A stretch of 64,000 nt of DNA, from NCBI GenBank assembly GCA_005281725.1, contig SSBO01000015.1, positions 434,581 to 498,580 on the forward strand, written 5' to 3'. This DNA comes from Wuchereria bancrofti (lineage: Eukaryota > Nematoda > Chromadorea > Rhabditida > Onchocercidae). The notes under the pieces are model-generated. The model saw only the letters and a program-made list of their open reading frames with translations, was not told where the DNA came from and ran no database searches. The position numbers were made by a program, and so were the translations under genes. This document shows, piece after piece, positions 25,757-39,668 of this stretch (its first letter is position 1; each line of letters starts with the position of its first letter).

Positions 25757-28188
25757 ATGGCGTTATGCATTTTTTTTTCTTTTTTTCATACCAAATTACC
25801 TCTTATGTTGAGGATTAGAGAAACAAGCCGATCTCAGGTTTTTTTCCTTTCTCTTTATCTTGTTCGTTGACAAACTCAGAGAGAGAGAGATCTGTAACTG
25901 TTGTTAGTTTCCTGTGTCACTGGTCGCTGAATAATACAAATGCACTTGTATTATATATGTATCTCCACTTATTACTTCTCTTTTTTGTCTTACTCATGCT
26001 AACATAATTGAAATCATTTTAAAATGAAAGCTTAAATTGGATGTGAAGTATTTTTCGTTTTGGGTTTCTGGATTAGATCTATGCATAGTTCAGCCCTTTA
26101 ATGTCTGAAAAAAAAGGTTGAGATTTAAAATCATTCCTGTGGTATTAAGAACAGTACTTGGTACCTTCTTTACTTTAATTCCCTTGCATTGGAAGAAATC
26201 TTTCATATTTACTCGATGGTTTTGATTGACGATATGATTTGGGAATTTTTTTAATATATTTATTTCTTTTTTGTTGCGGGTTGATAAGGCGATGAAGACC
26301 CTACTATTATTTAAAATTTTTCTTTTTTTCTACAGGAAAAAGCGAATTATTTATAATGATCAGCGCATGAACAACGTTTTATTTGAGAGGCCTGCTTCAT
26401 AAATGTTATGATTAACTAACTTTCAAACACTATTTTATCAGGCGTTTATGATCTCAGAATCCAGTATGGTTATTTTGGGCTAAAAAAGCTCTCGTTCTAG
26501 TCTTTGCTGAATTAGCCTGTTTCTTATTTCGGACAGCGCTAAATAAGGTCAGAGATATATCTCAAGGCTTTTTTTCTCTTTAGATATGAGATAGGAAAAA
26601 TAAAAGGCAGTCACAACTAGTTCATTGTAAAGTGGGAAAAAGTGGTACACTCGGAAGTGACCTTGACTTAATGACTGAACATTTCAAAGAAAGAAGAAAA
26701 CGCTGTCTAGATTGTAATTTATATCATTATTTTCAATTTCAAGTAAAGATATTAGTACTGTCCTCTTTTGGAATTTTGAATTGTATGATAAGTATCAAGA
26801 AATCTCTGCTGACATGGAGCAATTATTTGTATTATATTTTCAATATTTACTTTTACATCGTGTTTGTTTTGTTGTAATGTCTGCTTGTTTTTTTAATTGT
26901 ACGATGGATTAAGATTCAATTGCTCACCATGATACTATTATTAATGTCCTAATGCAATAGTGACATATCCAGGATTAAGTTCAGGTCGAATTTCGTTCTC
27001 ATCTCTTTCTTTTATAATATTTTATTGAGTATTGAGTTTTATTTAGATCACTGATCATCTATTTATCACTTTAATGGTGTAGTGACAGGAGACGAAAGAT
27101 GAAGACAGCAAATGGCTCAAACTTCAAGTTTGATTTAAATTGAGATTCTTTATGTTAGAGCTTTGTTTAATCAAGAAGTTCTTCCCAGAAAAATCCTGGA
27201 TATGTCGTCGGTTACCTCAGAGGACGTATACAAGCACACACTTATATTTCCACTACTTGTAAGCTAGGGCGAGCGAAATTCGTTTGTATAAAATAAACAT
27301 TTTTTAAATTCGATGAAGGTTCAACTTTTTTAATGGGGAAGGATTTTATTTTAGGAAATATTTTTGCATCATTTCCTAGGAAAGCTTTTTCATAAATTTC
27401 TTAGAAAATGTTGATTCCATCGTGAGAAATTGAAGACAGGGAAGGTAAGGAATTGTTTATTTCTACAGTTGTGAGGAACTTGAAATTGTATACTGAAATT
27501 GTATTGGTGAATACAGTGCTTCACTGTTACCCACTGTTGATTCTATGTTTTTGCTCAAGGGATGGATGATTTTGTACATTTGCATGATGTGCCAGATCTG
27601 CTTCTGCTCATTACGCAAAAATAGGTTTCCATTCGCTAAAATATAATGTTTCGAGTGGTTAATATAATTTTTGGCCTACAGTAGTTGTTTCGTATAGCCA
27701 TTCAATGGCGTATATCAATGCTGAATTTTTGTACCGATATGGAAATTATGCTAGAATTACCTGGAACTTACTGGCTCACGTTCATTTTCAGTCTTTTTCT
27801 TAGCTCGGTTCGGTAGTTACATTTATGTCCAATCCTCATTTTAAGCATTTTTTTTTAGCTTTCGCAAAACTGCGGCAGGTTTTCTGTGATAGTGGTGTTT
27901 TCAAACAAACTTGATTTTAATGTAGTATGCATACAACGAAGATTTTTATTATCAGGAAGATCATTACTTGAAAGGAATATGGATCAAAAAATTATCTCAG
28001 TGATTAAAATTTTTATGCAGGTCCGTGGAACTACTGTTTTTTAAAACAAAGAGGTCATTTTATAACTTAGTAAATGCTTTTTAGGAAGGAATAAAACCCA
28101 TTATATGACGTTGTCATATTTTTAGCACATCACCTTGTTCGTTTACTTATTTGTTTGTTTGTTTTATACAGTGGTTATTATTTCTTCA

Positions 28189-28256
28189 TTTAATGAACAC
28201 CAGGAGACATTATACCACTGTTTTAATGAACACCAGGAGACATTATACCACTTTTG
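28189..28256 (+). repeat. 33-base tandem duplication
   Basis: The sequence taatgaacaccaggagacat begins at 28191 and again at 28224, a period of 33 bases. The copies are near-identical over about 30 bases. In the open plus-strand frame the repeat encodes eleven residues including NEHQETLYH, so the duplication preserves the frame. Confidence 0.75.
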
Positions 28257-28448
28257 CATGCATAAACATATGGACTTTTTTGAATGCTTTGAAATGAAAT
28301 CTGAATATTCAAAATGTCTTCACAGTGTGGGGGTGCTATCAAATGTTTCATAGACGATGGACGCTGCTAAAAAGTATTCGTGGTAAATTGATCGATAAAA
28401 TGCAATCATATTAGTACGAAAATAGTTTTTTGCTGTTGCTGGGAGTGG

Positions 28449-28755
28449 ACATAATGTTGCTCTCGCCGAGCATACTAATAGATCATATGAAGGGAGAAGA
28501 GACGGTGATTTATTGTGTCGTCAATACATATTTTCATCTAAATTGATCTCATCTCGATTTCGTTCACTAGGAAAGCATTGTCATGAATGCATCTCTCCAG
28601 CAGTCATTCCTTCTAAATCTGGTCAGGGCAATAATAATTCATTACTACAGGAGGCTGAAAGAAAAACGGAGCTAAAGGGCTGTTCAAGCAAACTTCAACT
28701 TCATTCTGATCATGAAATGAAGAAGTTTGTTCTACCGCGGAAGTGTTTATGCTAA
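28449..28755 (+). other. Orphan open reading frame with coding-like composition
   Basis: An open stretch of about 100 codons ends at a TAA at 28753; the first in-frame ATG is at 28513, which gives 80 residues. Its residues are balanced and hydrophilic rather than the Phe/Ile/Asn/Lys mix expected of random AT-rich DNA; examples are SSRFRSLGKHCHECISPAVI and LLQEAERKTELKG. No domain is recognised, and no partner exons were found. It may be a lineage-specific exon, a relic or chance. Confidence 0.3.
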
Positions 28756-31546
28756 TCACAACGGATATGCTCCATCCATTTAAAAACATAGGAAGAGCAT
28801 TGGTCGACTCAACAAATTTTCGGTTGTTTGGAGTTATTTCTAAATGAATCCTGTAGTGCTGTAGTTCTAGTCCAATTTTTCATCTATTTGTTTAAGTATT
28901 CAGCACAATAGACAGTGCTTTTGGAAACAGGGAGCAATATTCAAGGGATGGAATAATATTAATTAACCTTAGCCTTCATTTGCAAACGTGACCTTTGGAA
29001 ATTTAATGCTATTTTTCCTTTAAGGGTTCTTTCCCCAAAAATTTCTTCCTGTTAGTATATACAATTTCGATGGCCTATCCCCTTTTCTTTCATTTATGTA
29101 AAAAAATTGAAAAAACTCGTATTAAAATGCAATTACTCCTTTATACATCAGAAGTCTATATAAACGTATTAAAGCTGTCAACAATTAGTTAAAATTCTCA
29201 AGTTCCCTTTTCAGAAATAAACATAATTTTCATGGATGGAACATTATGAAGTTTGGCATGGAACCTTACGAAGGTTGGCACAGTTTGGAAGCTTCAAATA
29301 AAAGACACTTCTACATTTTGATAAGCCCAAGTAAACCGCGAAAAGCCAAATAAACAGATAAATAAATTTGAAAAAAAGTATTGCTTGAAAATGCCGGTTT
29401 CTAAGGCTGGGTGACTAGGAATTTAATTGGATGTGACTTTCTGGACAACTGAAGTTTTCCAACGATTGATTCAGTGTCGTAAGAATGTTTTTTCTTAGAA
29501 AAGAAGAAAGGTTGAAATTTCAACATACGACAAGCTTCTACTTATTTTGAATTAATGGCAACAGTTGATAGGTTATCTTAGAGATAGAGAAGTGACATTT
29601 GTTTATTATGAAGTAATGCATACCTTTATGACTACTACTTTTGTTCCAATATCCTTTAATAGATGTAAAATATCTTCAACCAGCTCTTCCTTAATCCAAT
29701 GATTTCTTCACTCCGTGTTGTAAATATCTGTTGAAATTGCAGCAATTCACCTGTCTATCATCATCAATAATCTATTTGATTTTTCATGCCATAGCAGTAT
29801 GATTATCATCAGAACGGCTAGTAATTGTCATAAGAGGAGTGCTTCATTAATAACACTGTTTTATTGTAATGCATGCATTTGTCTAAAATAATAACATAAA
29901 ATAGAGGGGATGACTTTCTCATTTACAGGTAAATAGATAATGGCATAAACGTGAGCTATCAAGTGCTGTTTCACTTCATTTACTTGCATAATTTTTCAAT
30001 TTATGGGATTGTAATTTCTTCTACTACAAATATGAAGAATACATTGCTGTTCTTAATTTTACATCCAGCTGCGTTAATTCGATCAAAAGTTGGCATAATT
30101 TCATTGCTTTGGCTGACTGATGTTTATGATGACAAAACTAGTCATTACGCAATTAATTGCTTTTCAGGTCACCTGCCGATTGCAACTAACTGCTGTTATA
30201 ATGTTTCTGAATCTACGTGATGTAAGAGGTGAGATATTTGTTTCACAATGAATACACAGATGATAGCCACTTAAATTTATTGGATGAAACTTTTCCCATC
30301 TAATAAGCACCACCGGATATTTTACTTTATGACTTGTCCTCTTTAATGTCACTTTACTCCCAGTTCATTCTAGCAAGCACCCGTCTGTTTCTTCGTATTC
30401 TACAAGTCGCTTCAACTGCAATCGAAATTTCTCACTTCAAAATAATTTCAAGGAAAAGCTAATTTCATACATACAATGAAAATGATTATCAGTGTATGAA
30501 TTGACGACTATAACTAGATAAACTTTTCCGGAATTCCGCTTGTATTTAAGAAACTTCCGTTGTAACATTTTAATGTTTGCATAAACACAAACAGCGCAAT
30601 GTGAGTGTGTTGATTATCTCACAGAGAATAATAACTCTTTCGTGATTTATCTTCACTAGGATACTTGTCATCAAATATAAAAGGTAATCTGCTATTCAGG
30701 AATAAATCACAAAGTTTGTATAAATTGATAGTAAAGAATAAAATCAATACAAAATGCGACAATTTAATTCCAGCCATATTTATGCAACCATATTTAATTA
30801 ATTCCCGTATTACCAAATGTGTAAAGTAAAACTTCTTTGGTATTTAAAAACTAAGATAGTCGATTGTGAAAGAAGTACGGATCCGGTATGTCCTTGCCTA
30901 AGTGGTGCTATCAAATGATATTCTAATAAAGTTTTAAAGTTCCCATCACTTCATTTTGAATTGCTTCTGAGAATTTGAATATGGAATATGACAGGAAAGT
31001 TCTCGGTGCTATTGACAAGAATGTCAGCTGCTAAAATAAGATGGAAAATCGCTGCAGTACTGATGGCTGCCATTGTACTTATAAATTAATTTGTAGAGTA
31101 GGTAGGAGGATTTTTTTTTTTTGTCAGATCAATTGCGCAGTGAATAACAACATTAAGTGATAATAAATAGGATGACCATAGGTCATTACTGGACGTATTA
31201 ATGATCACTTAATGGATCATCATCCATTAAGTTTGATTTCTAACAGACAATCTAGAATGGAAATTCATTTTTCCATCATTTTGATCTTCATCTTCATGCA
31301 ATTTTCCAACAGTTAGGTAAAAATATCATTTCAAATTAGATTTTTCTTCCACCGAACTTTAATTTGGTTTTCTGCTTGAACAGATTAAATGCAATAAAAA
31401 GCAATACAGTTAAGTGTATAGTCAGCTAGCTCAAAATTCTCGAAAATAAAATTCTTGTCGAAAGTTTAGAGATGTTATTCAAGAAGTAACACAAGAAAGA
31501 TTTCAAATATCTATGGAATTTTCCTAAACTGGGCAACTTTGATACC

Positions 31547-31616
<70 letters not shown>
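31547..31616 (+). repeat. (ATCT)n microsatellite
   Basis: About 17 uninterrupted copies of the tetranucleotide atct. Confidence 0.97.
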
Positions 31617-34202
31617 GTAATCAGTACATTCCTTATCGTAAATGGGTCATTTTTATTCTAAATTACAGTGAAGTTTCCTTGCATAAAACTGTCACAGACC
31701 ACGTAGTTTACATGTCTAATTCAGAATTACCGAAATATTTCTGCAATATAAGCGTGTCCCTTCGCGGGAAGAGCTCACACTTGAAAAGATCACCCGGAAA
31801 ATGATGCCAGTCACTAATTCATTCTATTTATAGTTCAAACTACCGTTGAGGTAACTATATGTTATTTAAATTAAAGAAAATGAGTGCTCGACTGTAGGAC
31901 TAAAAGGTCCAATAAACTTTACATATTACTACTTTTGTTGCTCCAAAATTTTTTAAGGAAAAATTCGAAAAGTTTAAAAATACGAAGAGTAACCAATCGA
32001 AAAAGTTTTTGAAACCAAAGAAATACAAGTGCATCTAAGTAGAGGATAGAGAGATATTTCGATAGATATACTGTGACACGAGTGTCTCCTGTTATAAGCA
32101 AAAAAAAAAAAAAAAATGATCAACGTTGTTTTATGCTTCTTTCCTTGTCCCTTAGCATTGTTTGCAAGGATCCGTGATGAGATTGCTCAAATTGTCAACT
32201 AATCAAATCGAGAATCCCACAAAAATTACTTTTCGTCTACCAGACAAATGCACTTCTCCATCACCATCACATCCTGCATGAAAACCGAAACTGTAGCATG
32301 ATCCACTATCAAAATACAATGATGGGTCAGTGTTAACGAAACCGTCACAACCGGATTTCCACAAGTTAATTTTACATCAAACCGGGTGATATCCTAACTT
32401 TCATCTCAGCAAAATACCAGTTAGCAGTAGCAGGAGACTGTCACTTATTCCGTCTCCAAAGCATTCTATTCTCACTGCCTCTCGTCTGATTAACCATAGA
32501 GAGAGAAGAAACTTGGTTACTCCAAATTTCATATTTGAATTTCATTTAAACGGTGGGAAACGAAGGAAGCATTCATTTACTGAACTAGAGAAAGAGTTTA
32601 ACGGATAAGTGTGAGATACTTCTTCTGCTGGTACTATGAAATAGGATATTTACCTCCTGGCTAAGAGAGCTAGGTAAACATTCCTAGAGTAAGTGAAGAA
32701 TATATGAAGCAACAGCCAAACCATAAAGTATCGTGAATTTCGAAGATCACGAATTCAAATTAACTAAAATAATTACATGTAAAATATTAGTCATTCAAAT
32801 TGTAGATAAATGTTAACAACATTATGAACCATTGAAGCACTTTTTTTATCTTGATTTAACTAATTTCACATCTGTTGCTTACTTTAATTGAGTTAGTCGT
32901 ATTTTAATAGAATCTATCAAATATTGTTAAATCGCTGCCATCACATATACATACCCTAATTTTGCAACAAAGACAAACTCCTGTTACCAGGAAGCCACGT
33001 CTTCTATAACCTTCCCATTCCCTAATCTCTTTCAACACATTGTATTGTAATACGATTAAAGACGGGCAAGTGGCAAAAGAAAACTAGAATTGCTTCTCGA
33101 AAAAGTCAAAAGCGCCGTTAGATCAAAATACTCCTCGTTGCACCAAAAATTTTATGAGAATTTGATACAATCGGATATTTGCTAACACATTTGAAGAAAT
33201 TAACATTTTAGTTGCATCATGTGATTGCACCAGAAGCATCTCTTCTCTGAAACACTGATCTTCAGAACATATGTTCACACGGTATCTCCGTCCTAGTTTT
33301 TTCTTTCCTCAACTAAAAAACAAGCGAAAAGCGCGGAAATGAACATTAAATACTTAAATTCCAAGACATTCACAACAAGACAATGCAATACTCGACGAAT
33401 GAACTGAAACCTACAAGTGAACCACGACAGATCTAATTTCTGACAAAAAGCATACCACTGGTACAGTTAGATTCCTTAAAAGTCAGATGGTCCGTCACAT
33501 GCACCAAATAGATTGCTTTGCGCACCGCAGTGCAACAATACCTTCAGCTTGCCAGATTCAACTTTAAATATTTGTCCAAGACCAACGGAATTACTCGACA
33601 CAGCTTACTAATCAGACAGCCGCAATTAGTTGAAAATGTATTCAACAGAAACTTTACATCGCATTTCTCAATTTAACTTTACGCTTTGTATTTCGACAGT
33701 ATAATCAGATGACTTACGAAATTTTTACTTCGAAATACAACTATTATACACTGTGGCATGAAACAATATATATATATATGACAAATTCACGAAAACATAT
33801 GGCGTTAATGGTTTTCTTTCACGAAAAAGTAAGGAGAAGCCAAGGGTTTTGGAAAAAAAAAATGATGCATTTATGAAAAAAAATATACCGTTCCTTAAGC
33901 TTGTACCAATTTTAACATTGAGAAGGTACGAATTAATAAGGATATTACGAATTTGATTTTTTCATTCTGCGTTGTGAATAGAACACACATAAACAAATGA
34001 AAAATATAAGTCAACATTTATGTTTTTCCTAAAATGATTAAATTTCTTTTTGCACAGAGGTGATAACCATTAAAAAACGGTATTTGAATCTTTCCCTTCC
34101 AAAAGGAACTTAGGAGTGCTGTCCTACTTCAAATATGCTTTATCTTATCCATAACGAACAAATCAAAGAGTTCAGCTGTTCATTATATAACTTTGCTGTT
34201 TC

Positions 34203-36531
34203 TCAATCTTCCAAGCATATCAAGAACGAAGATATCCGAGAAAGAATTGGTCGAATTTGGTCCTCACCGATATAATCCGAGTCCCATATATTTAATAAGT
34301 GACTGAAAAGTCTTGATTTAAAACGAACAAAACAAGATCATATGGAAAATCTCTATGCCTTGATATGGGAAAATTCCTATTCCGAGCATGCCATCAGATG
34401 ATATACGTCATTCCTGAATAGCGAACAAAAATATAAAATAAGGTGTTTAAGACAAAACCAAGTGGTGAGAAGAAGGAAATATTTTAAACCAAAAACATGT
34501 CCCACTCTCACCTAGATATTTCATCTTCACAGTTAGGATGAGAACCGAAGAATAAGTTAATAGTCAGTATAATGAGTGAGGAACGAAATGGTGAATGGTC
34601 AGGATCAGATAAACTGTGTAGGTATAAAGGAGCATATCCTCGCAATCTGTCGATTCCTGAAAATTTAGAAATCAATGATTTTTTGTCTCTACTGCTTAAC
34701 AAACCAAACGGATAGGAAAACTTTCGAAAAGATATATAAAATCTGTATTTTCGTCTAACAGTGTTCACCTCTCACTTCCCAAATGCTCAAGTATGAGCAA
34801 GACATTCATTTTGAAAAATTTTAGAATGTCCCAAAAGTTTACCATGTAAAACCACTGATTTACTGTATTTTGATAATGATTTTGTAACTTCACTTTCCAA
34901 TAACTGTCGTTCTTTGTATTCATTACAAAATATCCTATCAATTTCTCCCTTTCCAGTGACATTCGAAAAAACATCAGCAAGAGCATCTGCTAACACATTG
35001 GCTTTTGTACCCGTAATTAATACGACATATGGTTCGACTGGTTTCTGAAATCTTACAATGGCATTCCAAACTTCTAAGTCCTTTCCATTAGAGTAAATAA
35101 GCTTTAAATTATATCCAAAAAGAACACCTTGTTCATTTCCAAGAGAAATCGCATATTTCTACAAACTGCCATTTGAAATTTAGGGAGAAATCTTTCTTCA
35201 CGTGATAATCCAGATAATGTACAATAGTCTAGAAAAGACTCACCTCGTAAACCCATTTTTCACCAATAAGCCGTAATACTGCCTTTGTATTAATACCATG
35301 TTCATATTCGTTAGTGAAACTCTTCTTCAGAATGCCATTTACCTGCTGTTTATACCTGCAAATAATAAATAAAACACATACACAGCATCTCTACTTGTAT
35401 AAATTCCACTTGTTTTCAGAGATTACTTATTTCGTGTTCATCTGTTCATTGTTATCCAGCACAAAAGTAGATGTTCATGCAGACAGAATGTATTTATGAT
35501 GCTTAGAACTTCAAATAACGTTCATCGCATATCAGATATTGCAGCAGCATAATGATAATGTTATTATGCACATATAATCATGAAATGTGTTGAAATTTGC
35601 TGAAGGTTGAAAAAGCACTAACCTCTTCAGTGAAATGCCTTCATTGTTTGGATTTGACAGTAAGTAATTGAGACCAACCGAAACAAAAACAACAAAAATA
35701 AGACACAACTGAAATAGAAATAGTTGATCTAAATTCTGTGAACAAATAAATCCCTTCTTGTTTGTTTTCAGAAACGGATCAGCTAAACAGTTACTGCAAA
35801 ATATGAGTCTGCCAAATTCAAAGACCCCATCAATCATGAGTTTCTATTTTTACATACAGTCTTGTTCCAAACATAATTTACTAGATCACTAGATTGAGAA
35901 ATTAACTAATTCCAGATATACTTTACAGTTGCGTGAACTCTAGTACAGCAGATCACGTGCAAGAAAAAAAGTTTTACTGTATAAAAGTGATTCCAAATCC
36001 ATCCCAATACAGTCAGTTTTGGTAACTTTTTAGCATTCCTTTCGGAATCACCTTCTCCATGATCTGATTCATAAGATCTAAACAGATTGCAAAAGAAAAA
36101 TAGAGACAGCAATAAGCAAGTTTCTAAATTGAAAACTGAAAAAAGAAACTGCTAATTGACTCTCAGCTCATTTATGGAAACCACTGGAAACTGCTAGCAA
36201 AAAAGACTTGGGACAAGAACAAAGCACTCTTTTATTTCTGAAAAAGATAACTACCCTAGTTCCTGAACCATGCCCCATAAATGAAATGAGCCATGTCTCT
36301 ATACCTCTACGGAATCAAATTAATAACAACCAGATTCAAGTATTAAACAGGTTGAAATTTAAAGCCATTCGTGTCAAGTCTGGAACTGGAATAAACCCAA
36401 TATCAAATGCAATCAATGACTTACACATTACTATCGTTACTGTCATCATCATTATTACTAAATTGTTCCAGTTTTTCTCGCCGATTTCGATCCCGAAGTA
36501 ACGAACGATCTGGACTATTTCGTTTAACCAT
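34203..36531 (-). CDS. TOR1AIP: Torsin-1A-interacting protein (LAP1/LULL1 family)
   Basis: LAP1 and LULL1 are single-pass nuclear-envelope/ER proteins whose lumenal AAA-like domain activates torsin ATPases by supplying an arginine finger. Seven exons on the minus strand: 36531-36425, 36077-35978, 35708-35623, 35355-35244, 35158-34843, 34656-34512 and 34302-34203, all in phase, 321 residues. The order fits the family: a charged cytosolic or nucleoplasmic N-terminus (about 1-69), one membrane helix (LCLIFVVFVSVGLNYLL, about 70-87), then a lumenal domain with PVEPYVVLITGT, VVLHGIDRL and LHSLSDPDHSPF. The last exon ends with QIRPILSRISSFL, matching the family segment that holds the arginine finger, here probably Arg311. 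Exon 6 runs into an in-frame stop just past its donor, so the last exon is easily missed. Nematode torsin (OOC-5 type) would be the partner. Confidence 0.87.
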
Positions 36532-39500
36532 ACTTTTAATCGTACTTCAAAATCTAAGTATATCGCTGTTGTTACCAGAAAAAAGTAAGTAAACTGACAA
36601 CTAAATAATAAGAATAATGAAATTAACAAAAGCATTATAACCTTTGCTTTTATCACGCTACAAACTACAGACTTTAAATCTGAAGAGCAAAAAAAGGAAA
36701 AATCTAAGAAGAATCTATTCTTCAGAAAATGTAACTTACACTTAAAACTGGGATATCACATCAATCGTTAGGAAATGGTTTTTGAAATCCAAAGAGACAA
36801 ACTTTGACATCACATTAACAATGCAACAGCAACAGTAAAGCCAAGCGGAGAATCAAATACTGAAACACACCTGAAAACTACCAAGGAGCGGTTTGCAAAA
36901 CTGAGTCTCAGGATGGTTTGTTCATTAATGAAATATCGAGTTCTTTTTATTAGTATTAATCGCTTTTGCACAAATCAGTCCCTTAGTTGTATTTGTGACA
37001 TAAGCGCCATTTTCTAGCAATTGACAATTTTTATTTTGATGTAATTTGTACAAAGCCTTCTTTAGACAGCCGTAGAAGATTTCTTTTTGGATAGCATGGA
37101 GGAATGGGAAGCTGACTGAACGATTTGGAATGCTATCCGATGGGGACTTCAAGAAAACTCTTTGTCACCTTGTCAGTTCTATCATTTGTGATTGCAGTAA
37201 CGCCATCAGCAGCATCAATGACGAAAATGAAGTCAGTCGTTTTGCGAAATGGTCCGTTTGAAATTATTTGGGAATTCACCGACATATGAGATTTCTTAAC
37301 AAGACAAATATATGTGTAATTCAGGTAAATGACATGGCATTAGAGTAAGACTGTTTGGGTTGCGAATGTCTTAGACGACAAAGGAACTAGAGAAAATAGT
37401 ACTGCCAATAATTTGACACTTGAAAAGAGTGATCTTGACGGAATGGAAACATAGTACGCCGTATGCTCTGAGTGAGATCCATCGGTTATATTGGCTTACA
37501 AGCCGGAATGTATCACTGGAAAAAAGAATCGGTCATTGCATAATTACATTAATGTAAGTACGGAAAGGATATTCATTCCGGTTTCGAGACCAAATGAAAG
37601 GACCAATCCAGAAATGTGACTTTAACTGACGACTGCTAAGTTGGAAAAATAAATGATTACACTGGAAGTATTTGAGAATTATCGCTGGTAAAGATAAAAG
37701 AGATAATTAGACTATTTGAAAGTAGAAGAGAAAAACCAAAGGACATCAGGACGGACCAGGCATAGGTATAGAATTCATTAAAACAGAAATCATTAACTGA
37801 TAGCAAATGGTGGTCATGTCACTGAAGGTAACCCTTGTGAAATTGCATAAACCGATTTCATTATAATTATATAGGAATTTTCGTACAGCAAAATAAGTGT
37901 AAACAAACGAATGCAGCGGAAAGTAAAATTTGAAGAGTTTAAAATACTTTGAGGAATTCAGAAGATAAGCTGGCATTAGTATATTACTGTATTATTTAAA
38001 AAAGTAACTAATTGATATCATAAAATAGCAGATGATCAGAATCAGACTATCGAAGCCAAATAGTTACGAAGCTTCGAACTCTAACAGTAGTACTAGCAGT
38101 CAGAATAGTGGAGGAAAACGGAAAACATCCGGTGGAAAGGGAAAACAACAACAGTGAAGGAACCGGAGCAACTATTGATGGAGATGCGCATATGTCCTAA
38201 GACATTACCTATTTTGGACTTGTTGACTTTTTTAAGTCGGAATCCAAGCATTTATGTTCCAAAACCTCAATTCCAAACAAAATGCTTACGAGCAAAATAA
38301 TGCAAATAAGGAAAAGTATCTCTAGCATTGAACAGTATTGCAAATGAGTTCATGAAAAAAGTATTGCAAAAAGCACTATTAGTTCATGAAACAACTTATT
38401 GGACACATAATAATTATGAACAAGTGATCAAAATTGAATCATATATATACATATTTCCACGATTCTGTAAATAATGCTCTGTTCCTTCAATTGATGCTAG
38501 CGAGGAATTTTGTTCAAAAATTATTTTAATGCTAAATATGAGTTCATGTATTAATCTTTAATGTACAGATTGTTTAGAAATCACAGGTCATCCTTAATAG
38601 GAGAAATACTGGCACATTTTTGGCAATAATTCGTTGCTTTATTAGCCAAAAATTTATTTTGCAAATAATTTCAAAATCCCTCAATGCGTCATCTTTTGAC
38701 GGTTGTTGGAAAGGGCAAAAGATGAAGTGGCATTGTCTGGAAAGTTATTTGTCTATGATAAACTAAAGGGAAATTTGATAAGAGCAATCTTTCAGCGTTA
38801 TCATTCCCAGTTATCAATGCTCCTTTTATATTCTCTCACTCATTCTTGTTGACAAATCCCAAACTCTATCAGTTGTTTTCAATAATTCTTTGACATCTCT
38901 CTGTCTACCCCTCTCTCTCTCCCTCTCTGTATACCATACTTCACTTCTATCTTCATTTTTGCCCCATTTTTAACCAAATTTCTTTCATGACCATTTTTTA
39001 AATGTGCCATCTGAAATTTAATGAATGGAACTGTTCGTCTACAAATTATGTTTCGCATTGCATACTTTGCACGTTATTATGTATTTCACGTGTGTGCAGC
39101 GTAAAGCGATACAGGTGTTCGTTCACTTGTTTGATGTCTCCACACTTTGTTGTTTCTTTTTGGTAGTAAGCATACATGGATGGGTTTACTGAAATTAGAG
39201 ATAACGATGGATGAGAAGTGACATTGGTAGATTTGGCATATAATATGTTTGAGAATACTGATATTAGCCAGCTCTGATGAAAAGGACGACGGCTTTGTAA
39301 AAAGATCAGACATTCTAAAATGATTAAATATGAGATTTCTCGATCCTGAATTAAATTCTTGATAAATTGATGAAACAAGACTGAGAATCAGTGATCAGTG
39401 CAGAAATAAGCAATCAATGATCTCTTTATTGATCAAATAATTTCGTATGCTCGATCTTTTCCTAGCAGCATTTTCCCGTCACATCAGTGTTCATATACAG

Positions 39501-39660
39501 AAATATATTCTTATCACAATCAGTTTTATCATTTTTATGATCGTAGCTGTATCATTGCTATCACCGAAATAGTTTAGAGAGTAGTATCGAGGATATTTCA
39601 AATAGTTGCTATGACGAGAAATAAGAATCTTTTGAGATAAGCTCATTTGGCAGAAAAGCG
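36532..39660. other. Divergent intergenic region
   Basis: About 3.1 kb between the torsin cofactor (minus) and the acyl-CoA-binding protein (plus). It contains a CT-rich patch near 38890-38935. Open frames here are short and low in information. I see no gene. Confidence 0.5.
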
Positions 39661-39667
39661 CTTTCAG
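39661..39667 (+). promoter_or_regulatory. Possible trans-splice acceptor of the ACBP gene
   Basis: The sequence ctttcag ends one base before the ATG at 39669. An acceptor this close to a start codon is common for trans-spliced nematode mRNAs. Inferred from sequence only. Confidence 0.5.
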
Positions 39668-39668
39668 A

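Larger units (their letters stand above)
25757..34202. other. Long region without a firm gene
   Basis: Over 8 kb between the converging TAF6 and torsin-cofactor genes. It contains the 33-base duplication and open frame near 28.1-28.8 kb, and an (ATCT)n array at 31547-31616, both listed separately. The rest is AT-rich with stops in all frames. I recognise no protein family or RNA gene; non-coding RNAs or widely spaced small exons could be missed. Confidence 0.45.

Noticed and set aside
36208..36656. Open frames on both strands around the first exon of the torsin cofactor
   Set aside because: They are shadows; the third frame on the minus strand starts at 36531 and joins in phase with the downstream exons and protein family.
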